From CAVSUR01 sp963846005 (GTDB lineage Bacteria > Actinomycetota > Actinomycetes > Streptosporangiales > Streptosporangiaceae), in contig CAWJUH010000001.1 in assembly GCA_963846005.1 (NCBI GenBank), positions 496,001-560,000 on the forward strand: DNA of 64,000 nt, written 5' to 3'. The notes below the pieces were generated by a model that made no database searches, was not told the DNA's origin, and saw nothing but the letters and a program-made list of their open reading frames with translations. The translations under genes were made by a program, and so were the position numbers. Numbering within the stretch: the stretch's first letter is position 1; each line of letters begins with the position of its first letter. Positions 35,059 to 44,092 of this stretch are shown here, one piece after another.

Positions 35059-35708
35059 CACCGGCACCTCCTTCTTTGCCCCCGCTGTCGTGCGGCCCGG
35101 CCGATCCGGTGAGGCAGCGGAACCGGCGCGCTATCCAGCGACATGGAGCGGGCACTTGCCGGCCTGATACGGCAGCGCCGGCATCGGCTGCTCCATAGAG
35201 CTGCAGCACGCGGCTAGCCCGACCGTCCCCGCATGCCATGTGACTCAGCGTGTGAAAGCTCCCAGAGGACGGCGAAGGGAGAAGATGGCAGGTCACGCAC
35301 TGCGGGGATGGAGCCACGCTTCAGGCTGCCGTTCGTGTCTTGTTAACTTGCCGAAAACTCCAGCCGTCCAGAACCGGGGAAGAAGCCAGCACGGCCGCGA
35401 ATCCATGCTCAGGCTCGCGCAGATCACCTGGCCGGTGGTCGGTCAGGAGGACGAGAGCCGAGCCGACACCTGATTTGGTCTAGCGCGCGGCTCCGGCGAC
35501 GTCGGCGGCGACGATGTAGGTGGCGTGCCGGTCCAGCGGCACGGTCACGACATTCCGCTTCTCCGGACCAGATGGCCGCGGTCAGCAAGCCGCGGGTGGA
35601 CTGGTGCCGCGGGCGAAATGGAGCGTATGGTCAGGCGGGCCAGGCTCATGAGGAGATGCCGGCTATGGGGAGATAGCGGCTATCGCCGTCACCGAGGGGG
35701 GAACGGAT
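35059..35708. other. Intergenic region between ligase and S53 peptidase
   Basis: I see no recognised gene. On the minus strand a short run near 35540-35480, VTVPLDRHATYIVAADVAG then a stop, resembles the end of a lost gene. GAGGGGGGAACGG just before 35709 is the peptidase ribosome site. Confidence 0.4.
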
Positions 35709-37139
35709 ATGCGCGTAACTTGCCGCACGGCTGGTGCGGTCTGCACGGTGGCCGCGGTGGTCACTCTGGCCGGCCTGGCCCCGGCTGTGGCGGGGATCAA
35801 GCCGACCGGGGCGGGCGCGCCCGCGAGTGGCCGGTCCCCTGCCCTGCCGCTGCGACCGGGACCCGTCTCTGCTGTGGCGGGCCCGTTCAGCCGGCCACCG
35901 ACCACCGCGCAGTGTGAGGCCCGGTTCCACGTGGCTTGCTACGATCCGGGCCAGATCCAGGCCGCCTACGGGCTGCCGAAGCTGTACCGTGCCGGGGTTG
36001 ACGGCGCGGGGCAGACGATCGTCATCGTGGATACCTTCGGCTCCCCGACGATCCGGCGCGACCTCAGGGTGTTCGACAAGACGTTCGGCCTCCGCCCGCC
36101 GCCGTCGCTGAAGATCATCCAGCCGGCCGGTAAGGTGCCGCCTTACAAGCCGACCGGTGACCGTATCGGCTCGGCGGTCGAGACCACGCTGGATGTGGAA
36201 TACGCGCACACGGCGGCGCCGGGCGCGAACATCCTGCTGGTCGAGACGCCAGCAGCAGAGGTCGAGGGCACGACGGGCTTCCGGCCGATCGTGCAGGCCG
36301 AAAAGTACGTGATCAACCACCACCTGGGCGGCGTGATCAGCCAGAGCTTCGGCGCCACCGAGCAGACCTTCCCGAGCGCGCAGGCGCTGCTGCGGCTGCG
36401 CGGCGCGTACAAGGACGCGCGCGCCAAGGGCGTCACCGTCCTCGCCTCCTCCGGCGACAGCGGCGCCACGGACTACAAGGCCAACGCATCAAGCTATTAC
36501 CTGCACCCGGTGACGTCGTGGCCGGACAGCGACCCGCTGGTGACCGGGGTGGGTGGCACCCAGCTGCACCTCAATCCGGCCGGCCGCCACATCGCTCCCG
36601 ATAACGTGTGGAACGACACCTACAACGTGCCGGCTAACGAGCAGGCTTTTGGTGACCGGGGACCCAATCCGCTGGCCAGCGGCGGCGGCAAGTCGGTCAT
36701 CTTCGCCCGGCCCCGCTACCAGGACGGCGTGAAATCGGTCGTGGGCCGGGCGCGCGGCGTGCCCGACATCTCCATGAGCGCCGCCTGCAACGGCGCGGTG
36801 AACGTGTACCTGAGCTTCCGGGGCATACCGCCGGGCTGGCTGCAGCTCTGCGGCACCAGCGAGGCGAGCCCGCTGTTCGCCGGGATCGTGTCACTGGCCG
36901 ATCAGGTGGCCGGCCACCCGCTCGGGCTCATCAACCCGGCCCTGTACCAGCTGTCCGCCGAGCATGCCCCCGGGATCGTGGACGTCACCTCCGGCAACAA
37001 CACCGTCTCGCTCACCCAGAACGGAAAGCTGCACACCGTCAAGGGATTCACCGCCAGGCCCGGATATGACCTGGCATCAGGTGTCGGCACCGTGTACGCC
37101 CCCGACTTCGTGCCCGAACTCGCACACACCGCGGGATAG
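35709..37139 (+). CDS. Secreted S53 family serine-carboxyl peptidase (sedolisin type)
   Basis: Sedolisins are acid-active secreted proteases. The 476-aa precursor has a signal peptide (about 28 residues). The catalytic Glu and Asp lie in SAVETTLDVEYAHTAAPGA, SSGDSGATDYK follows, and the nucleophile Ser is in LCGTSEASPLFAGIV. The C-terminal SGNNTV and YDLASGVGTVY regions probably bind calcium. The prosegment is much shorter (about 60 residues) than in classical kumamolisins, which places it with the actinobacterial short-prosegment group. It stands alone, with 569 nt free upstream and 590 nt downstream. Confidence 0.92.
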   Translation: MRVTCRTAGAVCTVAAVVTLAGLAPAVAGIKPTGAGAPASGRSPALPLRPGPVSAVAGPFSRPPTTAQCEARFHVACYDPGQIQAAYGLPKLYRAGVDGAGQTIVIVDTFGSPTIRRDLRVFDKTFGLRPPPSLKIIQPAGKVPPYKPTGDRIGSAVETTLDVEYAHTAAPGANILLVETPAAEVEGTTGFRPIVQAEKYVINHHLGGVISQSFGATEQTFPSAQALLRLRGAYKDARAKGVTVLASSGDSGATDYKANASSYYLHPVTSWPDSDPLVTGVGGTQLHLNPAGRHIAPDNVWNDTYNVPANEQAFGDRGPNPLASGGGKSVIFARPRYQDGVKSVVGRARGVPDISMSAACNGAVNVYLSFRGIPPGWLQLCGTSEASPLFAGIVSLADQVAGHPLGLINPALYQLSAEHAPGIVDVTSGNNTVSLTQNGKLHTVKGFTARPGYDLASGVGTVYAPDFVPELAHTAG

Positions 37140-37730
37140 CACACGGCGAAGATCACTTACACCGCCCGGCGTGACGCCACCCGCCCGCTAGCTCCAGCAT
37201 GATAAAGCGATTGCTGGCTGCACCGATCACCCAGGCCCGCGCTGAGGACGGGTCATGCCGTGGTGTTCCACCTAACCCGCATAACGGCGGGTAAGCGCGC
37301 GAGCTTCCGGAGCTGTCGAATACGCACCGGTTGCAGCGGGCAGCGGCGGACCGGCTAGGAGGATCCTTCAAACAACGATCTTTCGGTGACCACAGCCCAG
37401 CCGCAGGCGCACCCACGGCGCAGTCGTCCTGCCCGGCGAACTGTGCCCGGCCTTGGAGTGGCTATCCGCCGCCACACACCCGTGAACGGTTGCGCTATTG
37501 AGCCAGGCTGAACTGATCACGGAAAGCGGCAGCCACGTGGCCCGACCGCCGAGTATGCGCTGGCTCGAGATCAGCCGGTTCCGGGACCCGAGCGCTCAGA
37601 TCCTCCAGTTCGGGCGCCCCGCGATCGCGCCCGAGGCGTCTGGTGCACGGGGCTACACGGCTGCCAAAGGGGGTTGTTGGCGGCAAACAGATTCGCTTTC
37701 TGCGTACGGCCATCGCGCTGCGCCGGGTAT
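37140..37730. other. Intergenic region with one copy of the CGCTCAGATC repeat
   Basis: No gene recognised in either direction. The repeat copy at 37593-37610 is the only structure I can point to. Short ORFs here lack family features. Confidence 0.4.
37593..37610 (+). repeat. Dispersed short repeat, copy 1
   Basis: CGCTCAGATCCTCCAGTT; the consensus with 44014 and 53173 is CGCTCAGATC-N2-CCAGTT. It lies 120 bp past the stop of the LuxR-type regulator. Confidence 0.65.
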
Positions 37731-38402
37731 CTAGCGGCGCAGGTAGGTCAGTACGGCGAGAACTCTGCGGTGGTCTTCGGGTGCGGGCGGCAGGCCCAGT
37801 TTGGCGAGCATGCTCCCGATGTGGGTTTCCACGGTCTTGGCCGACATGTGCAGCTGGCTGGCGATCCCCACATTGGAGCGGCCCTCGGCCATCTGGGCGA
37901 GCACGGCCAGCTCGCGGTCGGTCAGGGTCGGGAGCGGGCTGTCGCGCCGTGGCCGGGCTACCAGCCGGGAGACGACCTGCGGGTCGATCACCGACTCGCC
38001 GTTGGCGACCCTGCGGATGGCGTCGGTGAATTGCGCGATGTCGGCGACCCGTTCCTTGAGCACGTAGCCGACTCCGCGGGGGTCATCGGCGAGTAGCTCG
38101 AACAGGTGCTCGGTCTCGACATGCTGCGACATGACGACGACGGCGGTGCCTGGCCACTGGCGGCGGATCTGGACTGCGGCCTGCAGGCCCTCGGTGGTCT
38201 GGGTGGGCGGCATCCGGATGTCCGCGACCACGACATCGGGACGCAGAGCGCTGACCAGGCGAAGTAGCTGCGCTGCGTCGCCGGCCGTGCCGGCCACGTC
38301 CAGGCCGGCCTCGGTGAGGAGCCGGCGCAGTCCCTCGCGCAGCAGCACGGCATCTTCGGCGATGATCACGCGCAGCAGCGCTGCCGACTGGGTTACGGGC
38401 AC
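37731..38402 (-). CDS. NarL/LuxR-type response regulator
   Basis: The 223-aa protein has a receiver domain (acidic AED at 16-17, phosphate acceptor Asp 61 in VVVADIRMPP, Lys in VLKERV) and a LuxR helix-turn-helix domain (LTDRELAVLAQMAEG, MSAKTVETHIGSMLAKLGL). The start codon overlaps the end of the histidine kinase frame, so it belongs to the RR-HK-RR operon. Its own kinase appears damaged, so either the kinase domain alone or another kinase would phosphorylate it. Targets are unknown. Confidence 0.93.
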   Translation of the reverse strand: MPVTQSAALLRVIIAEDAVLLREGLRRLLTEAGLDVAGTAGDAAQLLRLVSALRPDVVVADIRMPPTQTTEGLQAAVQIRRQWPGTAVVVMSQHVETEHLFELLADDPRGVGYVLKERVADIAQFTDAIRRVANGESVIDPQVVSRLVARPRRDSPLPTLTDRELAVLAQMAEGRSNVGIASQLHMSAKTVETHIGSMLAKLGLPPAPEDHRRVLAVLTYLRR

Positions 38403-40131
38403 GGGAGGTCGGCCTCCAGGCGGGTCCCGCAGCCCGGCCGGGAGTCGATCAGCAGCACGCCGCCCACCGACGCCACCCGGTCGGCCAGGCCGCGCAGCCC
38501 GGAGCCGCCCTCGGGCCGGGCGCCGCCAGCCCCGTCATCGCTGACCTGTACCAGCAGTCGTCCGGGCAGCTGGCGGATGGTCACCTGAGCGCTGCCGGCC
38601 AGCGCGTGCTTGGCGACGTTGGCGAGCGCCTCGGACACCACGAAGTAGGCCGTCGCCTCGATGGGGGCGGGGAACCTCCCGACCGGCACCGCGGCGATGG
38701 TCGTGGCAACTGGCGACCGCTCCGCCAGTGCCTGGATGCCTCCGGCCAGCCCGGTCTCGGTCAGGACGGCGGGATGAATGCCCCGGGCCAGCTCCCGCAG
38801 CTCGACCAGGGCTTCTTGCGCCTCCTTCCCGGCCGACTCGATCAGCGACACGAGTTGGGGGTCCGCCCCGGCTGCCCGGCTGCGGGCCATGCCGAGCGCG
38901 AGGCTCAAGGTGACCAGGCGCTGCTGGGCGCCGTCATGCAGATCGCGCTCCAGCCGGCGACGCTCGGCGTCGCCGGCCTGGACAATCCGGGCCCGGGAGG
39001 CGCGGACCTGCTCGAGCTGAGCCTGCACCTCGGCCTGGAGCCGGGAGTGCTCGAGCGCCAGGCAGGCGGCAGTGACGGTGACCTTGACCAGGTCCGGCTC
39101 GTGCCGTAGTTCCTCATGATGGATGAGCACGGCATCACCGGCCGGGTCAAGCGCGGTCAGCATGCGCCCGGCGGGCAGCTGCGCGGGGTCGACGGCCTGA
39201 TCGCTGGTGTCCAGGTAGCGGCTGTGTCCGGGCACCCGGAAGGCCAGCTGGAGGGCCGGGTCGCCTAGGGCGGCTGGCCAGCGCGTCGCGGAGCCGGCCG
39301 GGCGGCGGCCCGGGCTCGAGGTCGACCAGCGCCGCTCCGACGGCACGCTGGGCGCTGTGCGTCCGCGCCATCCCGATCGCGTACGCGGCGGGTGCGGCGA
39401 TCAGGATCAGCGGGCCGATCCCGTACGCGATCAGGCTGGAGAGCCCGAGATCGGACGGGCTTTCCAGGATGCCGATGTAGGCGCCGATCGGCAGGGCAAC
39501 CCAGATCAGCGAGGTCATGGCGCGGCGCGCATAGCCGCGGGCCGACCGCCAGTGCCAGGCGATCAGGGCGACGACGGCCGCGGTCAGGCCGATGCCGAGG
39601 ATCGCGGCGACTGCTGCCGGCGGTGCTGTGCAGCCGGGCTGAGCTGTCGACCAGGAGCAGGTTAGCTGGGCAGGCGGGGCCGCAGCCGTTCATGCGGGGA
39701 TTCCAGAACAGCATCTGCACGACGTTGTTGCCGACGTTCCAGGCATAGTTCCCAGCGACGACCGCGCGGTCGAGCCGGGATCGCAGCCGCCCGTACGGCC
39801 AGGCCAGGGCCAGATGGGCAAGGGACGCCTGATAGAGGCTCCCGGTCAGCTAGCCGAGAGTAAACGGAAGTGGATAATGCAGCCGCGTCAGCGCGGGCAG
39901 GAACCACGCATAGCCCGCGATCGTGAACAGCAGGCCAATCCGCTCCGCCGGATGGCGCTGCCAGGCGACCAGGCCCACTCCGAGATAAGCCAGCATGACC
40001 AGCGTCGGAGTGATCACGTAGATCGCCGGGCCGGGCGGCTCCGGCCAGCTATTGACGTAGAACGTGACCACGCTGAAGACGGTCGCCGCAAGCATGCCGG
40101 CAATCAGGATCGTCCGCAGCCGCCGGCTCAT
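38393..40131 (-). pseudogene. Membrane histidine kinase with broken N-terminal sensor
   Basis: The C-terminal 315 residues are intact: RRRLERDLHDGAQQRL (HisKA_3 with phospho-His), then HATPase_c with VVSEALANVAKH and DDGAGG. The N-terminal part, seven to eight membrane helices, begins at ATG 40131 (ILIAGMLAATVFSVVTFYV). It is interrupted by an in-frame TAG at about 39851 and frame breaks near 39640 and 39275. Restored, the segments run on smoothly (NYAWNVGNNVVQMLFWNP, LGIGLTAAVVALIAW). A stop plus two shifts suggests true decay, though sequence error remains possible. It overlaps both response-regulator genes. Confidence 0.8.
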
Positions 40132-40496
40132 GGTGGGCTCGCCCAGAGGAAGCCGCGCAGGGCGGCTCCGGACAGCTGGTCTTTCGGCACGAACCCGGCT
40201 GCCGGGCTGGCCGCTATCTGGCCGCCGTAGTCACTGGCCTCCCGGGTGGAGGTGAGCACGATCACCGGCCGGTGCTCCTGCTCCGCCAGGCGCCTCGCCA
40301 CCTCAAAACCGTCGACGTCGGGAAGCTGGATGTCCAGCAGGACAAGGCAGGGCCGGATGGCCCGGGCGGCCCGTTGCGCCTCGGTGCCGCTAGCCGCCTC
40401 AGCGACGGTGAACCCGGCCCCTTCCAGGATCATCCGGGCGAGGGCACGGAACCCATCGTGGTCGTCGACGACGAGGATGGCTGCTGACGGTGGCAC
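40128..40496 (-). CDS. Single-domain response regulator
   Basis: The 122-aa protein is only a receiver: ILVVDDHDGF with the acidic pair, acceptor Asp 55 in LVLLDIQLPDVDGFEVA, and the conserved Thr/Ser and Lys (IVLTSTREASDYGG, AGFVPKDQ). It has no output domain, so it would act by protein contact or as a phosphate sink. Its stop overlaps the kinase start (ATGA), the first gene of the operon RR-HK-RR. The 176-nt gap upstream to the divergent lipoprotein gene holds the promoter. Confidence 0.92.
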   Translation of the reverse strand: MPPSAAILVVDDHDGFRALARMILEGAGFTVAEAASGTEAQRAARAIRPCLVLLDIQLPDVDGFEVARRLAEQEHRPVIVLTSTREASDYGGQIAASPAAGFVPKDQLSGAALRGFLWASPP

Positions 40497-40672
40497 AGGT
40501 CCAGTGTCACACCGGACGGCCAGCCTGGCCTCAGGGCTAGCCCCGACCCGCGTCAGGGTCAGCCTGGTGGCAACACGAGGGCTCGCCCCGATGACCGCGG
40601 CCCCCGGGCGTCCCTAGCGTCTGGCTTAGCCGAGCGCGGATACCGCAGCGCTCGCGACAGAGGAGAACGCAG

Positions 40673-41695
40673 ATGAACGCTACCGGGAGGCGATGGACCA
40701 CACCGCTGGCCGCCGTGATCGTGACCGGCGTCGCCATAGCGGCTGCGGCGTGCGGGGGAGGAGGTGTCCCCGCGGTCGGCGCACCGCCCGCGTCACGGCA
40801 CGCCGCCACGGAACGGGCTGCCACGCTGAACTGGCTGGCCAAGACCAATCAGATATGGACGAGGAACGACTTCGCACCGCTGGACCAGGTGACGACGGGT
40901 GAGGCGCGAGCCGCATACCTGGCCCAGGAGAACCAGACCAGGAGCGACCCCGGCCCTCCCGGCCGGGTGCCCTTCCGGCTCGCCAGCGTGTCGATCACGG
41001 TGCCGTGCCACCATGGCGCCGCAGCCACCTTCGTCGCCTACGGCGACACCAACGTCTTCACCCTGGGGCAGTCCATGCAGCCGGTGGCCCTGGTGTTCCA
41101 GCGGATCGGCTCCACGTGGAAGCTCGCGGCGATCGTGAATCAGCCTTCCAGCCCCGGCCAGCCCGTCTGGCCCGCCCTGTGCCGGACCGGAGCCGGGACC
41201 ACCGCCCCGGCCGTCCTGGCGCCGGCCGACTACGCGGCCGCCCTGGCCCGGGCGCTGGACCACGCCGCGACCGGCGCGAGGGAAACCGCCGCCGCCGCCG
41301 CGCCATTCGCCGTGAATTCGTTTTTCGCCGGCCCGGGCTCGGTCAACGCCCAGTCCGCCACGCAGATCAGGCAAGACCGCGCCGGCGGAGCGACTCTCGC
41401 CGAGCAGTTCGCCCCGGCCGCCGACCCCACGCTGGCCCTGCCGCTAGCCAGCGGACACGGATACTGGCTGATTGGCGTCCTGGCCCAGACCGGCAGCTAC
41501 AGCTCTGCCGCCGGCATCCGGAAGGCCACGTGGCCCGACGGCGCGTCCATCGGCCCCGAACGGCCGGCCATCGTGCACCACCAGATCGACACGTTCGTCA
41601 CCACCTACACCGCGGCCGATCCGCTGCGCTCCGCGGGCGGCCAGGTCACCCTCGACGGCTTCTTCGGCTGGCCACTGACCTCAGTAGCTAGTTAA
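40673..41695 (+). CDS. Predicted secreted lipoprotein, function unknown
   Basis: The 340-aa protein begins with a lipoprotein signal (LAAVIVTGVAIAAAAC with Cys 27). The mature part has no family I recognise. It is rich in Ala and Thr, with aromatic blocks such as GYWLIGVLAQTGSYSSAAG and TFVTTYTAADPL, and two Cys pairs. The pattern is that of a two-lobed extracytoplasmic protein with SnoaL/NTF2-like halves. GAGGAGAACG lies before the ATG. It is divergent from the response-regulator operon and could be its target or sensor partner. Confidence 0.8.
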   Translation: MNATGRRWTTPLAAVIVTGVAIAAAACGGGGVPAVGAPPASRHAATERAATLNWLAKTNQIWTRNDFAPLDQVTTGEARAAYLAQENQTRSDPGPPGRVPFRLASVSITVPCHHGAAATFVAYGDTNVFTLGQSMQPVALVFQRIGSTWKLAAIVNQPSSPGQPVWPALCRTGAGTTAPAVLAPADYAAALARALDHAATGARETAAAAAPFAVNSFFAGPGSVNAQSATQIRQDRAGGATLAEQFAPAADPTLALPLASGHGYWLIGVLAQTGSYSSAAGIRKATWPDGASIGPERPAIVHHQIDTFVTTYTAADPLRSAGGQVTLDGFFGWPLTSVAS

Positions 41696-42397
41696 TGCCC
41701 TCCGGCGTCGCTGAACCAGGGCACCGGGCTAATCGCAGGACTGGAGAGATCATGACGAAGTCGGATGCGGCCGCCGGCCCGCAGCAGGCCACCAACGATG
41801 TCGGCGCCGACCCGGTGACACTGGCGGGTCAGCCCGGCCGCCAGGTTGCGGGTCGACCTGGTCATCCACCGCAGCGGCGACATCGGATCACCTTGCTCCG
41901 CCGGCTCCGCCACGGCCAGCAGTGCCGGGCGCAGACCCAGATCCAGATTGGCGGCCTGTTTGCGGCCGCCCGGCTGGCACGCCCGGACCAGCGGCGGCTC
42001 CACCCCGGAATCCGAGGCCCCGCAGGAAGCGTCGACCCCGGCACATGGAGGACAACACTGACCGGCCGCACCAGTCCCCGGAAGTGGCGTTCCGAGGTGC
42101 CCGCAGAGCCGCCAGCATCAGTGCGCCCTTGCCCTCTAACCCGGTGCCAGTGCAGCACCGAGGATCCCGGCGCGGCCAGACAATGGTAGCTACGCAACGC
42201 ATCCAGGCCGGCATGATCCATGCCCGCAAGATCGTCACCGTCACCGCCGACGACCCACCCATTCCCGCTCGACATCGACGGCCGACTGCTGCCGCTGTGC
42301 CCCGCACCAGCGGCCGGGAGATCCACCATTACAAAGCCGACGCCACCAGCAGTCACGCCGCCCGGGCTGGTGGCGGAACCGGGCTACTGTGCACGCC
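41696..42397. other. Intergenic region, no gene recognised
   Basis: A possible start at 41752 (MTKSDAAAGPQQATNDVGAD, with GGAGAG upstream) runs 146 codons but turns into Arg/Gln/Pro-rich sequence without protein pattern, so I do not call it. The minus-strand ORFs are equally poor. Confidence 0.4.
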
Positions 42398-43582
42398 ATG
42401 AACACTCCGGCCGGGCCGCCCACCACTGCCAAGACCGAGTCCGACCTGATGGGTGCGTTGTTCTCCCCGGCCGGGAGCGCCGACCCGCACGTGATCCTGC
42501 GCGGCTCGCCGCTGCCCGGCTGCCAGTACCCGTTCGTCCGCGACGTGCTGCGCGACCCGCGGTTCGCGGCACCGACCATCCCGCCCTCCCCCGACCCGGC
42601 ATTCCAGCTGCTCCGGCGGTGGATGATCCGGCTGGACGGCGGCCGGCACCGCCGCGTCCGGGACGCTTTCGGCGGCCTGTTCACCGCCCGCCGGACCGAG
42701 CGTTACCGGGCTATCATCGCCAGGCGGGCCGCCACGCTGATCGATCAGGCAGCCGCCGCCGGGAGCATGGACCTGGTTACCGGCTTCGCCCGGCCGCTGC
42801 CGTTCACCGTGATCAACGATGTGCTCGGTGTCCCGCCCGAGGACCGGGACTGGCTCGGCGATGCACTGGCCGCCCTCAACCTTGGCTTCGCCCGCCAGCG
42901 TGACAGCGACCGCACCCCGGTCCAGGGCGCCAACGACGCAGCCCAGCAGATGCTCTCTTACTTCGCCGGGCAGCTCGACCAGCGCGCCGCAGCACCAGCC
43001 GATGACCTGATGACCACCTTGGCCGCCCGGCACGCAGACGGGGAGGACCGCCAGGACTTCCTCGCGAACTGCATCTTCTTCGTCCTCGCCGGGCACCAGA
43101 CCACCACAACCCTGCTCACCCTGGGCACCCACCTGCTCTGCACCCACCCCAGCGCCGTGGCCGCGCTGCAGGAAGATCCCGGGCGCTGGCCCGCGGCCGT
43201 GGAGGAAATGCTGCGGCTGATCACCCCGACGACCTTCACCGGAGCAACCCCCCGGACCGACGCTAACATCCACGGCGTCCCCTGCCCGGCCGGGCAGCCG
43301 CGGCTGCTGTTCCTGGCCGCCGCCAACCGTGACCCCTCCACCTTCCCCGATCCCGACCGATTCGACATCAGCCGCGAACCCAACCCCCACCTCAGCTTCG
43401 CCGCCGGAGCCCACTTCTGCCTCGGCGCCTCCCTCGCCAGACTCCACGGCGAAGTCGCGCTGAGCACCCTGTTCACCCGCCTGCCCGGCCTGGCCGCCCT
43501 CACCCCGCCCGACATCACCGCCAGCGTCCCCATCCGCCAGATCGACCACTTTCCCGTCACCTGGCAACAAGACGGACCCTAG
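42398..43582 (+). CDS. Cytochrome P450
   Basis: The 394-aa soluble P450 has the I-helix AGHQTTTTLLTL (oxygen-binding; Gln replaces the usual Glu/Asp), the K-helix E-x2-R in EEMLRL, and the haem loop FAAGAHFCLGASLARL with Cys 341. The N-terminus is slightly short, and the F-G region is typical for CYP105/107-type bacterial enzymes. The substrate is unknown; no ferredoxin, polyketide or peptide synthase gene lies beside it. The ATG at 42398 is used; a GTG nine bases earlier is also possible. Confidence 0.93.
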   Translation: MNTPAGPPTTAKTESDLMGALFSPAGSADPHVILRGSPLPGCQYPFVRDVLRDPRFAAPTIPPSPDPAFQLLRRWMIRLDGGRHRRVRDAFGGLFTARRTERYRAIIARRAATLIDQAAAAGSMDLVTGFARPLPFTVINDVLGVPPEDRDWLGDALAALNLGFARQRDSDRTPVQGANDAAQQMLSYFAGQLDQRAAAPADDLMTTLAARHADGEDRQDFLANCIFFVLAGHQTTTTLLTLGTHLLCTHPSAVAALQEDPGRWPAAVEEMLRLITPTTFTGATPRTDANIHGVPCPAGQPRLLFLAAANRDPSTFPDPDRFDISREPNPHLSFAAGAHFCLGASLARLHGEVALSTLFTRLPGLAALTPPDITASVPIRQIDHFPVTWQQDGP

Positions 43583-44013
43583 GCCCTACACCACCTGGGC
43601 AGCAGGATCAACACGAAGCCGTCTCGCGCGGCACCCAGCTGGTCAGCAGCAAGCAGGCCACAATCGCAGGAACATCACTGGCCGCGGCGCCGCAGAACGA
43701 TATGGATGCAGCCCAGCTCAAGCGATTCCAAGATCTCCACCTGCCCCAGTCTGCCTGCCCGCCGCAGCGGCCGCCCGTCATGCTCATACCCAACCCGCGT
43801 CACCGGCTACTGCCAGGACGTCCGCGGGCAAGCAGATCAGCCCGTTCTGCACCGCTCAGAGCGATCACTTGCCGGGGTCCTACCCGCGCCGAGCGGCGGG
43901 TCTGCTCGCCACGCTCATGTTTCGGCGGCCGATCACGTAGCCATGCCGCAACCTTGCGGCGCCGGATCGCCGACTATGCGCTTCCTGGCTTTAGCAGGCA
44001 GCGCAAACCGGGA

Positions 44014-44031
44014 CGCTCAGATCATCCAGTT
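44014..44031 (+). repeat. Dispersed short repeat, copy 2
   Basis: CGCTCAGATCATCCAGTT, preceded by GCGCAAACCGGGA. It lies 62 bp past the stop of the permease gene. Confidence 0.65.
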
Positions 44032-44072
44032 GTGAGCTTCCCAGCTTCTCCGGAACGGCTGCGAAACCGGGG

Positions 44073-44082
44073 CGCTCAGATC
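44073..44082 (+). repeat. Dispersed short repeat, copy 3 (partial)
   Basis: GCGAAACCGGGGCGCTCAGATC, the left half of the repeat with its upstream flank, 11 bp past the permease stop. The CCAGTT half is absent. Confidence 0.5.
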
Positions 44083-44092
44083 GGGCGGGGAG

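Larger units (their letters stand above)
43583..44092. other. Intergenic region with two copies of the CGCTCAGATC repeat
   Basis: No recognised gene. Repeat copies at 44014 and 44073 lie next to the end of the FtsX-like gene; the rest has no clear structure. Confidence 0.4.

Noticed and set aside
35240..35473. 77-codon plus-strand ORF between ligase and S53 peptidase
   Set aside because: No ribosome site, no recognisable pattern; Arg/Ser-rich.
41752..42189. Possible gene starting MTKSDAAAGPQQ
   Set aside because: A spaced ribosome site is present, but the protein turns into Gln/Arg/Pro-rich random-like sequence.
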